64,000 nt of DNA from Norana najaformis (taxonomy: Eukaryota > Annelida > Clitellata > Crassiclitellata > Hormogastridae). The position numbers and the translations under genes are program-made. Positions 1 through 10,834 of this stretch are shown piece by piece. The notes beneath the pieces were generated by a model. It searched no databases. It had not been told where the DNA came from and saw only the letters and a program-made list of their open reading frames with translations. Position 1 is the first letter of the stretch. Every line of letters begins with the position of its first letter. Where the stretch lies: assembly GCA_964023275.1 (NCBI GenBank), contig OZ029920.1, positions 4,940,014 to 5,004,013 of the forward strand, given 5' to 3'.

Positions 1-408
1 GACATTTTTTATATGAGCATTGTCCTCTCACAATGGTACATTAAAACAGTGGTTGTTCACGTTAACGTCTGTTAATAAAATGTAGAAATTGGTTGACCCT
101 GCTAACGTTGCTATCCACCAATGGACTGCTTCGCGTGACCGATGTGACGTAACAATGTAACAACAATATATATGTACACACACATTTTATATATACATAG
201 AATGCGGGGAAGACAGACAGCAATTACATTATCCAGTTTTTAACGACAATCTGTGGCTTCCGGAATGCGTATTCTTAGACCATACAGAGCTAGAACTACA
301 ATGCTATGTCGACCAGTAGGAATGCTAGTTGATGTCGACCAATGGAATACGAGTTATTAATAGTGTGACCTACTTTAGGTTTATTGTTGTCCCTCAAACT
401 GTCTCGTT

Positions 409-501
409 TTAATAATAATAATAAATAATAATAATAAATAATAATAATATTATTAATTAGTAACTCCCTCGAACTGCCTCGTTTTAATAATAATGACAAT
501 A

Positions 502-545
<44 letters not shown>

Positions 546-598
546 TAATAAAGACAATAACACTAACAATAATAATAATAACAACAACCGCAGTAACA
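409..598. repeat. (TAA)n-rich simple repeat
   Basis: Imperfect TAA/AAT trinucleotide tract. A short unit ending CCTCGTTTTAATAATAAT occurs twice (about 391-424 and 467-500), so part of the tract was duplicated with its flank. No coding signal. The first 400 bases of the window contain no gene that I can recognise. Confidence 0.85.
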
Positions 599-627
599 AT
601 AGCATGCAATTATACATTGCAAATTAG

Positions 628-890
628 TTGCGTGATACTCTGCACTGGCTTCCGATCGAGAAGAGAATCCAGTTCAAAATACTTCTAATAGACAGGATGT
701 CGATTGCTGGTTGGGCTCCAAAATACATCAGAGAGCTTCTCACACATGTTGCGAGCCAACCGGGTCGTCAAAGGCTGCGCTCTGCTGCTCGTGGCCAGCT
801 CACAGTTCCGCGCTCCTGCACGACGGCACGGGCAAATCGTGCTTTCTCCTGTGTGGGACCGCTTCTTTGGACAATTTGTGGCTTCCTCAG
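628..890 (+). mobile_element. L2/CR1-like LINE ORF2 C-terminal remnant
   Basis: The forward frame from 628 reads LHWLPIEKRIQFKILL followed by RSAARGQLTVPRS and AFSCVGPLLW, the typical extreme C-terminus of L2/CR1-type reverse transcriptase ORFs. Only the last ~90 codons survive, so this is a 5'-truncated copy. It is followed directly by a copy of the composite core repeat. Confidence 0.75.
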
Positions 891-990
891 TTTAACGACA
901 TCTTATGGCATCAAAGGCCGTTGACGTCATCCTCCTCCTTTATCCAGGCTTGGGACTGGCACTATCCCCAAACAAGGCAGTGGATGAGTT
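891..990 (+). repeat. Composite core-repeat copy
   Basis: Contains TTTAACGACATCTTATGGCA, then a GGCCGTTGACGTC segment, then a pyrimidine block (CCTCCTCCTTTATCCAGGCT) and an end resembling CAAGGCAGTGG. The same string recurs on both strands at about 10150, 43050, 43185, 43290 and 50220 (forward) and 16150, 40550 and 48170 (reverse), so it is a dispersed repeat. Confidence 0.8.
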
Positions 991-1315
991 CACTGTCCCA
1001 TTAAGCGATGTGAGAACTATATGGCATCGGAAAGAGCGATTTAAAGGTGTCCAAACGGAGCATAACGTTTTTATTTTCAAGTGCTGTACCATAACTTTAG
1101 CTACAGACAGACAGACAATAATTTAATTTATTACCCCATTATCTGTTTAGATGTAAACTTCAGTCTAGTCTGATGACAGCCTTTGATTAGGCTTTAGTCC
1201 GCCCTTAGTTTGCAGCTAGAACAACTATCTGATGATTTCCCATATGGGCTTCATATGTCCAACATGTGATGTTGATTTTGGGAATGGTATGCGCACTCTT
1301 ACAAGCAGCGTCTGC

Positions 1316-1485
1316 CATATGGTTTAGTGGTTAGCATGTTCAACTGTTAACCCATCGGTTTGGGTTCAAATCCTCTGCACGAGAGGAATGTATTTCTACA
1401 TTTCTGTCACAACTGGCTCCCCTAGCGAACTCAGAGCTATAAAATGAGTGCACTGATCGTACACTGTCGGTTGGAACATTTAACG
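1316..1485 (+). repeat. tRNA-headed SINE (Asn-like head)
   Basis: The head resembles a tRNA: an A-box-like TGGTTTAGTGGTTAGCATG, an anticodon region ACTGTTAAC (GTT, Asn-like) and a B box GGTTCAAATCC. The acceptor stem does not pair well and a non-tRNA body follows, so I call it a SINE rather than a functional tRNA. Confidence 0.65.
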
Positions 1486-1559
1486 GCGAGGTAGAGGACC
1501 AGAACTACGTAACGTTGAAAACGATTCACAGGTGTTCAAAAAGGTCATAATACGTAGGA

Positions 1560-1935
1560 TGTACTGTTTAACGACATTTTATGGTTCACAGGGCCGTTGG
1601 CGACGACATTATCTCACCTAGACAAAATTCGTTATTAATCGGACGTTTGGACGACATGAGGACTAGCCTATATAGCGTTGAAACAAACGATTTAAAGGTG
1701 TTGAAAAGTTTCAAATGTCTTTCGGTGCAGCGAGTGTTTTGCGACATATTATGCTTGCCAGGGTAATTGATTTCGACCTTTGCCTACATCTTCGAAATTA
1801 AACAAACAATTGATCGTTGAACGAGAAATATATAGCACCAGAGATGCACTTTAAAGGTGTCTAAGAGTGACATTTTATAAGTAACGTTTAGCGGTCAGCG
1901 CCATCTTGTGGCTTCCAGGGCCATAAGATGTCCTT
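1560..1935 (+). repeat. Diverged composite core-repeat cluster
   Basis: Two diverged copies of the core (about 1568-1610 and 1885-1925) flank phrases such as TTTAAAGGTGTCTAA that also occur next to the core near 4260, 10460 and 50330. No gene. Confidence 0.6.
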
Positions 1936-2159
1936 GCATTAGGCTCAATTTTTCTGATATTAAATTTGTAAAATCAAATGGATTCAGTCTACTGATTTCT
2001 AGTAGGCTAAATAATAGTATCCAGTGTTTAATTATTTAGCTTTCTTACCATTCTGAAGTATACTGCAACTCAATCCATTACCGCGGTATTACGGCCCAGA
2101 GCTTACCCATTTCCTTGCCGTTGACCGCCATTTTTTCAAAATTCTCCCTATTCCAGCTA

Positions 2160-2290
2160 CATTACGATTACGATTACACGGTACCATATGACATTTGTAA
2201 ACACGAGATTTCTGCAGTGCCAAAATGAAAGCTTAGTCGCGGGAACCAGCTTATTCACAAGCGCTCAGTCAAAACAAGTTCAGCGTTTTA
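2160..2290 (-). mobile_element. LINE 3'-end fragment (ATTACG-tail family)
   Basis: Contains the reverse complement of the LINE tail: AGTCGCGGGAACCAGCTTAT and GCGCTCAGTCAAAACAA, preceded by GATTACGATTAC. The 300 bases before and 250 after hold no other feature I recognise. Confidence 0.65.
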
Positions 2291-2550
2291 AAATAAAATG
2301 GCGCTCCGCGTTAAGCTTTCAGTAACATTTTAGTAATTTTCGACTTTACGATTACTGTGAAAGCTCTCACACGATAATTACATTAGAAATGAGCAGAGTC
2401 GAGGCAGTACGGTTGCTATATAAAACTGTGTACGTTTACGTTTACATTTATTACAGCTGGTGTTATCTTTGCGCTGAGAATAAACCAAGTTAACAGGGAA
2501 CCAGCTGCAACTAAAACGGAAATGCATTACCGGAGATCTTTATAACCAAT

Positions 2551-2657
2551 ATCGCTTCTGGAAAACCGATGTCCAAAAGGTGATATTTCTTGACTTCTAC
2601 CCGCTTGTAAAATAGCCAAAACATTCTAGCACCGATTTAAAAATGTTTATTATGAAA
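2551..2657 (+). repeat. Dispersed ~107-bp repeat, copy 1
   Basis: About 107 bp that recur in the same orientation at 5431-5537. Shared landmarks are TGCTTCTGGAAAAC-like, TGTAAAATAGCCA and AAATGTTTATTAT. Origin unknown. Between it and 3170 I see only unannotated AT-rich DNA. Confidence 0.75.
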
Positions 2658-3169
2658 TCCGTGTGAAACTCAGCGAAAACGTCGCAAGCATTTAGCAATT
2701 GAAATGATTTCGAAAGTGATACGATAACACAGGTGGCATTGGTCAGATTACATGTCGGGAAAACCCCAGTCTCTCGCATCCTACAAAAATGTACTAAAAT
2801 TGTATTTCGATGCGAAATTTAGAAGAAATGAAACCACATCTGATATTATTGTGATCTGCGACTGTTTTGTTCTTAACTGCAATCCTTGTAAAAAATTTAA
2901 ACGAATCGCTCGTTTTGATAGCATAGGTTTTAAATACAAGTCTTAAAAGCCTGGCCTTTTCAGGTATTGACTCCGCATCGAATCTGTCCCAGGTAACACG
3001 GTTCTTGCGGATTGATTTGACTAAGCGCCAGTGAATACATTGGTCTCCCTAGAGCAGTTAATGTATGGCGCTGAGAAATTTCGACGAATGTCTTAAGACT
3101 ACATTACTTTAAAATGTAGTTAACTAATCAATCCATTTGCTCTAGCCATAAACAGAATCCGTCTACTAA

Positions 3170-3905
3170 TCTAATCAGTCAGTCAGTCAGTCAGTCAGTC
3201 AGTCAGTCAGTCAGTCAGTCAGTCAGTCAGTCAGTCAGTCAGTCAGTCAGTCAGTCAATCAGTCAGCCAGCTAGTGAGTGAGTGAGTGAGTGTGAGCGAG
3301 TGAATGAGCGAGTGAATGAGTGAGTGAATGAGTGAGTGAGTCAGTCAGTCAGCTAATGAGTGAGTGAATGAGCGAGTGAGTGAGTGAGTCAGTCAGTCAG
3401 TCAATCAGTCAGCTAGTTAGTGAGTGAATGAGTGAGTGAATGAGTGAGTGAGTCAGTCAGTCAGTTAGCTAGTGAGTGAGTGAGTGAATGAGTGAGTGAG
3501 TCAGACAGTCAGTCAGTTAGTCAGTCAGCTAATGAGTGAGTGATTGAGTGAATGAGTGAGTCAGTGAGTGAGTCAGTCAATCAGTCAGCTAGTGAGTGAG
3601 TGAATGAGTGAGTGAATGAATGAGTGAGTGAGTCAGTTAGCTAGTGAGTGAGTGAGTGAATGAGTGAGTGAGTCAGACAGTCAGTCAGTTAGTCAGTCAG
3701 CTAGTGAGTGATTGAGTGAATGAGTGAGTCAGTGAGTGAGTCAGTCAATCAGTCAGCTAGTGAGTGAGTGAATGAGTGAGTGAATGAATGAGTCAGTCAG
3801 TCAGCTAGTGAGTGAGTGAGTGAAGGAGTGAGTGAGTGAGTCAGTCAGTCATTCAGTCAGTCAGTCAGTCAGTCAGTGATTGATTCAATCAGTCAATTAG
3901 TCAGT
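3170..3905. repeat. CAGT/GAGT tetranucleotide array with higher-order structure
   Basis: About 730 bp of alternating (CAGT)n and (GAGT)n blocks. After an initial pure CAGT run the two blocks alternate with a landmark CAGCTAGTGAGTGAG or close variants every ~55-65 bp, so the array has a higher-order repeat. No coding capacity. Confidence 0.9.
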
Positions 3906-4375
3906 TAGTCGGCTAGACACTGTAGCGCTTTTTAAGTAAGTAATTAAGAAATTAACTCCACTGCCTTTAATTGGGTTGTGTCAGTCCGAAGCTTTTTGAT
4001 AAAGGAAGAAAGCGGTGCTAATCCTCTTCGTTATTTCAAAGCCTCGTTCGGTCGAAACTACTACAGTGTATACTACGCAGTATTAGCAGGCCTATGCTGG
4101 AGGAGAACTAAAGATTAGCAATATTAGGCCCTATCCATAGTTTAATGACAGCGTATGGCCGGCTACAGCCGTTAAAGTCGACATCTTATCTCACACACGT
4201 TTAACAGAGGATTTGTTTCACAGATCAGACGAAAATGAGAACTATATAACGATGGAAAGAAGTAAAATAAAGGTGTCTAAACATAGCCTAATAATTTATT
4301 ATAAATACTATATTGAGCTCTGTTTATACATTTCTAAATCGCTTTCTTCGACACCTAATTTCGTTTAGGACGTTG
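3906..4375. other. Intergenic stretch, diverged core repeat only
   Basis: No gene seen. A weak copy of the composite core repeat lies at about 4140-4290 (GGCCGGCTACAGCCGTTAAAG and TAAAATAAAGGTGTCTAA). Confidence 0.5.
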
Positions 4376-4838
4376 CTAGGGGACCTCAAGGAGGTCGCCT
4401 AAACTGAAATACTAGAGGGCCTCAAGGAGGTCGCCTAAACTGGAATACTATGGGACCTCAAGTGTTCGCCTAAACTGATATACTAGGGCGTCAATGTGAA
4501 TCTGAATATGAACTTTATTCTTTATAAATGCCGTATGGGTCAGAATCTAACCATAACCCTAACCCTAACCCCTAACCCTAAACCTAACCCATTTTGCGGT
4601 CGATTTTTCGCGTCCTGTGCAACCACTTTCAGAAACAATTTCAGTAGGTCAAAGTCAGGAAAAGGACAGTTTGGATCTATTATTTTGCAGTTTGTAATTC
4701 TTAATTTCAAACAAAAAGTTCATTCCAACAGAAACCTCACATTCTACATCCGCAGCCATTTTGACTGAGTCTACGAGATCTCGCGCACTTGAGGCTCCCT
4801 AGTCCGTGCAATTACGAGGCCTCCTTGAGGTCCCCTAG
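4376..4838. mobile_element. Small fold-back element with tandem 36-bp ends
   Basis: The left end is 3.4 tandem copies of a 36-bp unit beginning CTAGGGGACCTCAAGGAGG (starts at 4376, 4412, 4448, 4483). The right end carries the exact inverted 19-mer CCTCCTTGAGGTCCCCTAG (4820-4838) and a weaker inverted copy at 4788-4802. The inner ~300 bp include a CCCTAA tract. It is non-coding; a stretch open in one frame inside it is not supported as a gene. The layout resembles fold-back or MITE-like elements with subterminal repeats. Confidence 0.6.
4547..4590. repeat. Telomere-like CCCTAA tract
   Basis: About seven imperfect CCCTAA units (ATAACCCTAACCCTAACCCC and onward). The motif is the complement of TTAGGG, the telomere repeat of many non-arthropod animals. 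It sits inside the small fold-back element, not at a sequence end. Confidence 0.8.
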
Positions 4839-4854
4839 ACAATTTGTTTCGTTT

Positions 4855-4945
4855 AATCTCTTACGAAACTCGGCCACTGCCGGGTGGTGCCAGTGCGAAG
4901 CCTGGATAAAGGAGGAGGTGCTAATCATATTCGTTATGACAGCGT
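4855..4945 (-). repeat. Composite core-repeat copy, reverse
   Basis: Reads GCCACTGCCGGGTGGTGCCA then GATAAAGGAGGAGG and GACAGCGTCGTTAAAC, the reverse complement of the core repeat described at 891-990. Confidence 0.7.
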
Positions 4946-4969
4946 CGTTAAACAAAAAACAGAAACTAC

Positions 4970-5037
<68 letters not shown>

Positions 5038-5075
5038 GCGAGAGAGAGAAAAAAAGAGAGAGAGAGAGAGTTGTG
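4970..5075. repeat. (GA)n simple repeat
   Basis: GAGAGA tract of about 105 bp with scattered AAAG interruptions, followed directly by a (TA)n-rich stretch. Apparent Arg/Glu-rich reading frames here are an artefact of the dinucleotide. Confidence 0.9.
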
Positions 5076-5177
5076 TATATATGTATATTCTGTATATATA
5101 TATTATAGTTCTGTAAATATATATATATATTATATATATGAGGCTATATATGAGGCTATATATATTTTATATATGTA

Positions 5178-5308
5178 TAGCCTCATTGATAAACGAGTTC
5201 TAGTCGGTAGTCTCATATAAATATATTATATATATATATATATATGAGACTACCGACTAGTATATATCAATGAGACTACCGACTAGAACTCGTTTATCAA
5301 TGAGGCTA
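5178..5308. repeat. Perfect 39-bp inverted repeat (hairpin)
   Basis: The 39-mer at 5178-5216 is the exact reverse complement of 5270-5308; a third partial copy of the right arm lies at 5244-5260. The loop is (TA)n-rich. Perfect arms imply a recent origin or a hairpin-forming end. Confidence 0.85.
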
Positions 5309-5430
5309 AACTCTTGAGCTGTGCATAAATATATTAGGCCAATATATAACTACATATAGGCACGAACTTGTGTAAGTATTTCAACTGCGAAATTACAATA
5401 ATCCCCTACTTTGAATACTTTTTAATCAAC

Positions 5431-5537
5431 ATTGCTTCTGGAAAACTGATGTCCAAGAGGTGATATTTTTTAATTCTACCTGATTGTAAAATAGCCACAA
5501 CCCACATACTAATACCGATTAAATGTTTATTATTAAA
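5431..5537 (+). repeat. Dispersed ~107-bp repeat, copy 2
   Basis: Second copy of the repeat at 2551-2657, with about one difference every six to seven bases and a few small gaps. Confidence 0.75.
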
Positions 5538-5639
5538 TATAAACATTTCTATAATTAATTAATTAATTAATTAATTAATCTAATTCAATCCGCTGTCTTC
5601 CCATTTCTCTCCGCTTAAACACAACCCACCCTAACAGCT

Positions 5640-5860
5640 CCTCTTCCCCTTCTCTCTCAGGTCTTCGGCAACCGGACTTGATTCTTGACAAGGTCGTTGG
5701 ACAGCCCACTGACTTGACGCAGCGCTCGAGAATAAGCTGGTGCCCTGCGCTTAGCTTTCAAGTATCGCTTTATAAATTTAAAGTTTACTTTCTCGTTCTA
5801 GCTGGAATTAATACTTCAAGTTTAAGATTACGATTACTCAAGTTTATATTCTTATTTTCA
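5640..5860 (+). mobile_element. LINE 3'-end fragment, second subfamily
   Basis: Contains GACGCAGCGCTCGAGAATAA and GGTGCCCTGCGCTTAGCTTT, shared with the copies at about 29240-29430 (forward) and 10835-11090 (reverse). It abuts the TRIM-Kelch start and gives a spurious in-frame extension upstream of the real ATG. Confidence 0.7.
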
Positions 5861-5884
5861 GATTTAAATTTAAAATCCGCAGAA

Positions 5885-8466
5885 ATGGCAGCCGGAGGAG
5901 AGGAAATGATTAAACAACTTAGTGACATCACGGAATGTTGCATATGCATGAGAACCTTCACTGATCCGAGAATACTACCTTGCGTTCACACATTCTGTCT
6001 GAAATGCCTGCGAAAGATTTCAAACAGCTCAGAGAAAACTTTCCAGGAAGAAATGGCTTGTCCTGTCTGTAGAAACACGTTCAGCATTCCAAAGACGGGG
6101 TTTTCTGGTCTCCAGAAAAACTTCTTCATGGCGAAACTCGTCGAAATGATGAAGACATCGAGACGGGTTGGAACTAGTAGCAGAAATGTTGCGTGCACGG
6201 AAAACAAAGATAATGTTGAGTCAAGGCGGAATTGCTGTCTCCAGTGTAAAGATGATCTTTGCGAACATTGCGCTAAGCACAAATCTAGCACAGCTGAGGA
6301 ATTGCCTGGAAGTGGAGGAGAAGTAGAAGATGAGGATAATAAAGAGGATGAGGAGGACGAGTATGAGGATTTTCGGAGGATGACTGAATCGGATATTAAG
6401 TGTGACCAGCATGCGACTATGCCTCTGGAAGTCTACTGTCATGACTGCCAGAGGATCATCTGCTATAAGTGTCTAGTCGACGAACAACACAGGGGCCACA
6501 AAGGTTCCGCGGTCAATAATGTGGCCGACGAATTTCGTCAGGAAATTCAAAGCAACCTCGAAAAAGTGTCCAACTACAAAATGCTCAGTCAAGGATTAAT
6601 GAGGGAATCGGAAAAAGTGAGAGAAGCAGCAGTGGTGGTGTTCGATGAGATAGAGCGAGCAGTACTCAGAAGAAGTATGGAGTTGAAAGAGTTGGTAGAG
6701 AGACACACCAAAGTACTGCTGGATGAGCTGTTGACAGCCAAGAAGGAGCGACTGAAGGAAATTGAAATGGAGAAGGAAGAATCGGAGAGGTATCATACAA
6801 TACTGGAAAGCTCTGAAGTGTATTACAGCGAGGTTAAGACGAATGGTTCTCCCACCGATATTTGCCGAGTTAAGGACGAAATGAACAGAAAAACGAATGA
6901 TTTGGGAGAAATTCTGTCTCGAATCGAACTTTCTTCAGTTAACGTCTCTTTCCATGAAACGAATCTGGAAAAATCTCTGACTGCCGATGACAACGTGGTC
7001 GGAAATATTAAAAGTAAGCTATCTGACGCATTTATAGAGTTGAAAACAAGTGAGCAGAAACATCTGTCAATAGAACATGCATAGAATAAGTAGAACAATC
7101 ATGAACAGAATCAATAGAACATGCATTTTGTCTTATTAAATCTACATCATTCGCCAGTTTGCAGGGTCAGTCAGGCTGATGCAAGGAAACTTAATGCAAA
7201 GGAAGATATGTAAATATTAGCATTAGTTATTGTTTCAAATAATGTGTAGCATATTATGTCAAATTTGGGCAATAGGTGAGGTTAAGGTGGAAGTGAACTC
7301 TCTTAAGTGAACCAGAGCCGACGTCGACTATTATATATAAAACTTCAGATGTGTTTACCTGCATGTTTGATGCTAACCAATATTAGTTGTCATTAAAACT
7401 TAGTTCTTGTACGACATATTCTGTATTTAGCAAGTCTATTCAGCGGTTTTAGCAGTTTTCAAACTAGGATGCTTAGACAACATGTTTAATTTTTTGCCAT
7501 GAAAATCAATCAATTTTTCATTTTGTAGTTGACTTAACGAAGGTTGATCCATTCCAGAAGAGCATTCTTGTCGTTGGTCTAAGCCAGGATCAGACAGAGT
7601 CGCCAGGACCAGATGCCCTTAGAATCCATCTTCAAACTCCAATCAAAGTCTCTGCTTTCGATCCAGCGTCAGCTGAGGTGAACAGAGAATTTGCCACGGC
7701 CGTTAATAACAACATGATGTTCGTCGCAGGACTTGGCGAGAAAGCGGACGAAATCTGGAAATACCATCTGGTATCCGGTTGGATAAAGTGCGGAACTCTA
7801 GTCCACGGTAGAATTCGACATTGTGTGGCATTTTTAGGCGATATTTTGTACATCTGCGGTGGCTGCGCTGATCTGAATGGCGTGCTTAATAGCGTCGAAG
7901 CGTTCAATACGTTAAGCAATAAATCTTTAGATGTTGGAAAGTTGATCCGCGGTGTCTGGAACGCGACTTGTGTTTCACACAAGAGTTCCATATACGTCTT
8001 TTATGGTTTGGATGAAGACAATACACAAATGGATAACGTCCAAGTGTACAACACAGTCCAGAATAATTGCACCCAGCTGCCGGGACCCAAACCGAGGCAT
8101 TTCAGTCCGACAAAATCTTGGAAAGCTGTGCAGTGGGAGACTTCCGTCATCCTTGTGGGCCGTTGGACGTGCTTCATCTTCGACCTTGAGATGGAGACCT
8201 GGCAAGAGAGGAAGCACCTCAAAGCCGACGTCGACTATTTTGGACTGGTTCTCGATGGCGGAAATGTTTACGTCATCGGCGGAGGAGTCGACGATCTTGG
8301 CGCAGACGATAAATGGTTTTGGATACGTCACGATGACGTCAGATGTTTTCCAGTTGCCCAAATCAAAAGAAACCCTGGTTCGTCTTCGTGGAAAAACGTT
8401 GCTCAGCTTCCCATTCCGGCTCTGGTGTACGCCTCTGCTATCGTCACATTTCCAACTGAACGATAG
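5885..8466 (+). CDS. TRIM-like RING/B-box/coiled-coil protein with Kelch C-terminus
   Basis: Two-exon model: 5885-7049 and 7529-8466, 700 residues. The donor after ...IELKT (GTGAGC) and the acceptor TTTTGTAG are both phase 1 and join without a stop. A C3HC4 RING lies at residues 18-62 (C18, C21, C33, H35, C38, C41, C59, C62). A Cys-rich B-box1-like segment and an acidic linker follow. B-box2 starts at C173 and runs through CHDCQRIICYKC to HRGH. A long charged coiled coil covers ~220-340. Exon 2 encodes Kelch-like blades with YICGGC, VYVIGGG and W-rich strands to the stop. ATG 5885 is chosen because the in-frame sequence before it is LINE-derived. RING-B-box proteins are usually E3 ubiquitin ligases, with the C-terminal propeller binding the target; the target is unknown. 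A read-through of exon 1 would give a 399-residue form without Kelch. Confidence 0.85.
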
Positions 8467-8499
8467 TCTACGAAAACTATACCAAGATATTTTATAACG

Positions 8500-9600
8500 C
8501 AGTGCAGTGACATGTAATCTAATCGAATCCATAGACTCATTCATATACATACACACATACCTCTATACATACATGAATATATATATTTTTATATATATGT
8601 GTATATATAACATAGTTACGTACATATACTATACATATAGTACATATACATACTATGGCGCCTTTATCGTAATATCCAAGGCTTAAGTCCAGTTGTCGCT
8701 TCCAGTCAAAACCGCATTCTAAATCATAATTCGTTGGAGAAGGCGGATCGACCCAGCCTGTATGTAGAAGAGTACAGGTAACAGTCTTCCCGTATGCATG
8801 TATGTAATGTGTGTATGTATGTTATGTATGTGTCAGGACCAAGGGGTGGGCAGGTCCCACTTACTTACTAAATTTCATATACAAGGGGCAGGATGACAGT
8901 CTAGAGAAAGACTCGAGTTATGGCGTTTTGAGATTGCACAACGAGAAGAAGAAACGCGTGTAAAGTTATTGTGTTGACTTATTTCTGAACTCTGACTTTG
9001 CGACTAGCTCGCGGCAGTATGTATGCATGTATGTATGTATGTATGTAGTCATTTATATATGCATGTATATAAATGCATCTATGTATGTGTCCATGGGAAT
9101 TTTGGGATGAATCCGGAATGACGACATCTGTTGGTGAATTGTTGTGCGAAATGATCGAGTGGTTAATCGAGAAGAAAAATGTTCAAATTATTTCATTCCA
9201 GAGAACAACATGATGGACCAGTTTCCAAGCTATATTCATTTTGACGTGGAAATCTTGATGTTGCTGAATTTCAGGGAAAGTCATATTCCTGAGTATGTTG
9301 CTAGTGTACCGATGGTGAGAAAAGATAGCATACTGCATGTTGAGCTAAGTTGAAAACTGTTATCCTTGGGTTAGATGATATTTTCAAGAGAGAATATGTT
9401 AGTATGTATCTAAATACTTGCATAGCGCATTTTTTCACCATATAGAGATGTTAATGTAAAGCTATCATTAAAAATATGAGACTTAAGAGAAGGTATAAAT
9501 GTTCCATCAAACTTTTTTAAAACGAAAATAAATTCTTTCCAAGTTGCAATAGTTACCTGAGTGATTGAGAACTTAGTCGATAATTTATTAATTTGTTCGA
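8500..9600. other. Intergenic, ATGT-type microsatellites
   Basis: (TA)n/(CATA)n sequence at 8550-8650 and (ATGT)n runs at about 8795-8835 and 9020-9085. A 69-codon open frame at 9144-9353 has no recognisable domain, splice context or homology that I can name, so I do not call it a gene. Confidence 0.5.
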
Positions 9601-9624
9601 GAAAAGAGAACTAGATAGCATAAA

Positions 9625-9978
9625 CTCCCACCAGAATTACGACAATTACCTGATCCATCATAAGAACTTACCATCACTTCACTCCTTGCAATCTCAGCAC
9701 AGGTCTTTAACTCAAAACTGAAAACACTCCTCTACCGCAGATCTTGTCTTGATTCCTCTTCTTCCCATTAGGCCTATCTGTCCTGCAGATTCAATTCCAA
9801 ATACCACCCACCATAGCCATCTGTCTGCCTCACTTGGATCTTGACCTGGAACCGAACCCTTCTTGCCTCTCGTTTTTGTTTTGACTGAGCGCCTGTGAAT
9901 TAGCTGGTGCCTGCGACTTGACTTTCGTTGGGCGATTTTGATATATCAAGATTACGATTACGTTTACAGTGGCCGTTG
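9625..9978 (+). mobile_element. L2-like LINE 3' end (ATTACG-tail family)
   Basis: 5'-truncated copy beginning in the ORF2 C-terminus (CCAGAATTACGACAATTACC), then the untranslated tail with GATCTTGACCTGGAACCGAA, TTTTGACTGAGCGCCTGTGA and an end in GATTACGATTACG. The longest relative is at 33770-34470. Confidence 0.8.
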
Positions 9979-10147
9979 ACGTCTTTAAAGTTCTTATTTA
10001 GTTACAGTTCGTCGTTCATATTTTCCGTTGTTGATTTTAGTTCGTTCATCTTCGCATTTTCGACTCGTCATATTTCGCTGGTTTTCTGATGTTTCTTGTT
10101 GCGTCTAAGTTTTCTGTGAAGACCGAAGCAAGCTAGTAGTAGTTCCA

Positions 10148-10580
10148 ATTTTTAACGACATCTTATGGATTCAAAGGCCGTTGACGTCGCCCTCCTCCTT
10201 TATCCAGCCTTGGGGCTGGCACTACACGAGTACGGCAGTGGCGGAGTTAACTGAAACAAGCTAGACGAAATTATGAGTTACAAAACATTGGAGTAAAACC
10301 GACCCAAAGGTTCCTAGATAGAGCCTAACGTTATTACTTTAAAAGACATCTTGTGGCTGCCAGAGCCGTTGACATCTACCGAAGCTTACCATTGACCGTC
10401 TGTGAACAGTCATCACCAACTGAACTAAAATGAGGATTGTATAGCGTCGGAATTATGCGTTTTAAAGGTGTCGTAGCGTGCCCTAATATTGTTAGTAATT
10501 TAGAATTTCAAACGATATTTTATGCCTGGCAGCACCGCTGATGTCGACCCCACCATACTTCGCATGCGTAAACTAACTAA
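10148..10580 (+). repeat. Composite core-repeat cluster
   Basis: A well-preserved core copy at 10150-10245, then weaker copies at about 10340-10390 (ACATCTTGTGGCTGCCAGAG) and 10510-10550. These are separated by the ATGAGGATTGTATAGCGTCG and TTTTAAAGGTGTC phrases that accompany the core elsewhere. Confidence 0.7.
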
Positions 10581-10834
10581 TTTAGTCCGCTTGTGTTGAT
10601 TAGAGAGACCAAGGCCGAAATAAAATTAGGCCTATTTGGCGGAATACCTGAAAATTTTAAACAACAATCTGTATTTTCAGAAACATTATGCAACATTAGT
10701 GACATCTTGCGTGAGGTAGGGTTGTTTTGTCGACAGCTATAAAAGTGATTAGATCAGATTAGATAAGGCAAACTGTGTTAAAGTGAAATTACGATATAAA
10801 CCGTCATGCCGAAAATAGTGCAGATCTCAGTGCG

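Noticed and set aside
1316-1390. Functional tRNA-Asn gene
   Set aside because: Anticodon and acceptor stems do not pair and a SINE-like body follows.
3170-3905. CRISPR-like regular repeats
   Set aside because: The units are tetranucleotides with no unique spacers, and the genome is eukaryotic.
4789-5220. Arg/Glu-rich 143-codon frame
   Set aside because: Produced by the GA dinucleotide tract and TA-rich DNA; no conservation signal.
5678-5884. 69-codon extension upstream of the RING protein start
   Set aside because: The sequence is a LINE 3'-end fragment present elsewhere; the ATG at 5885 begins right before the RING.
7975-8556. 193-codon minus-strand frame over the Kelch exon
   Set aside because: Antisense shadow of the Kelch coding sequence.
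9144-9353. Small protein-coding gene of 69 codons
   Set aside because: No domain, splice partner or homology that I can identify; flanked by microsatellite and LINE DNA.
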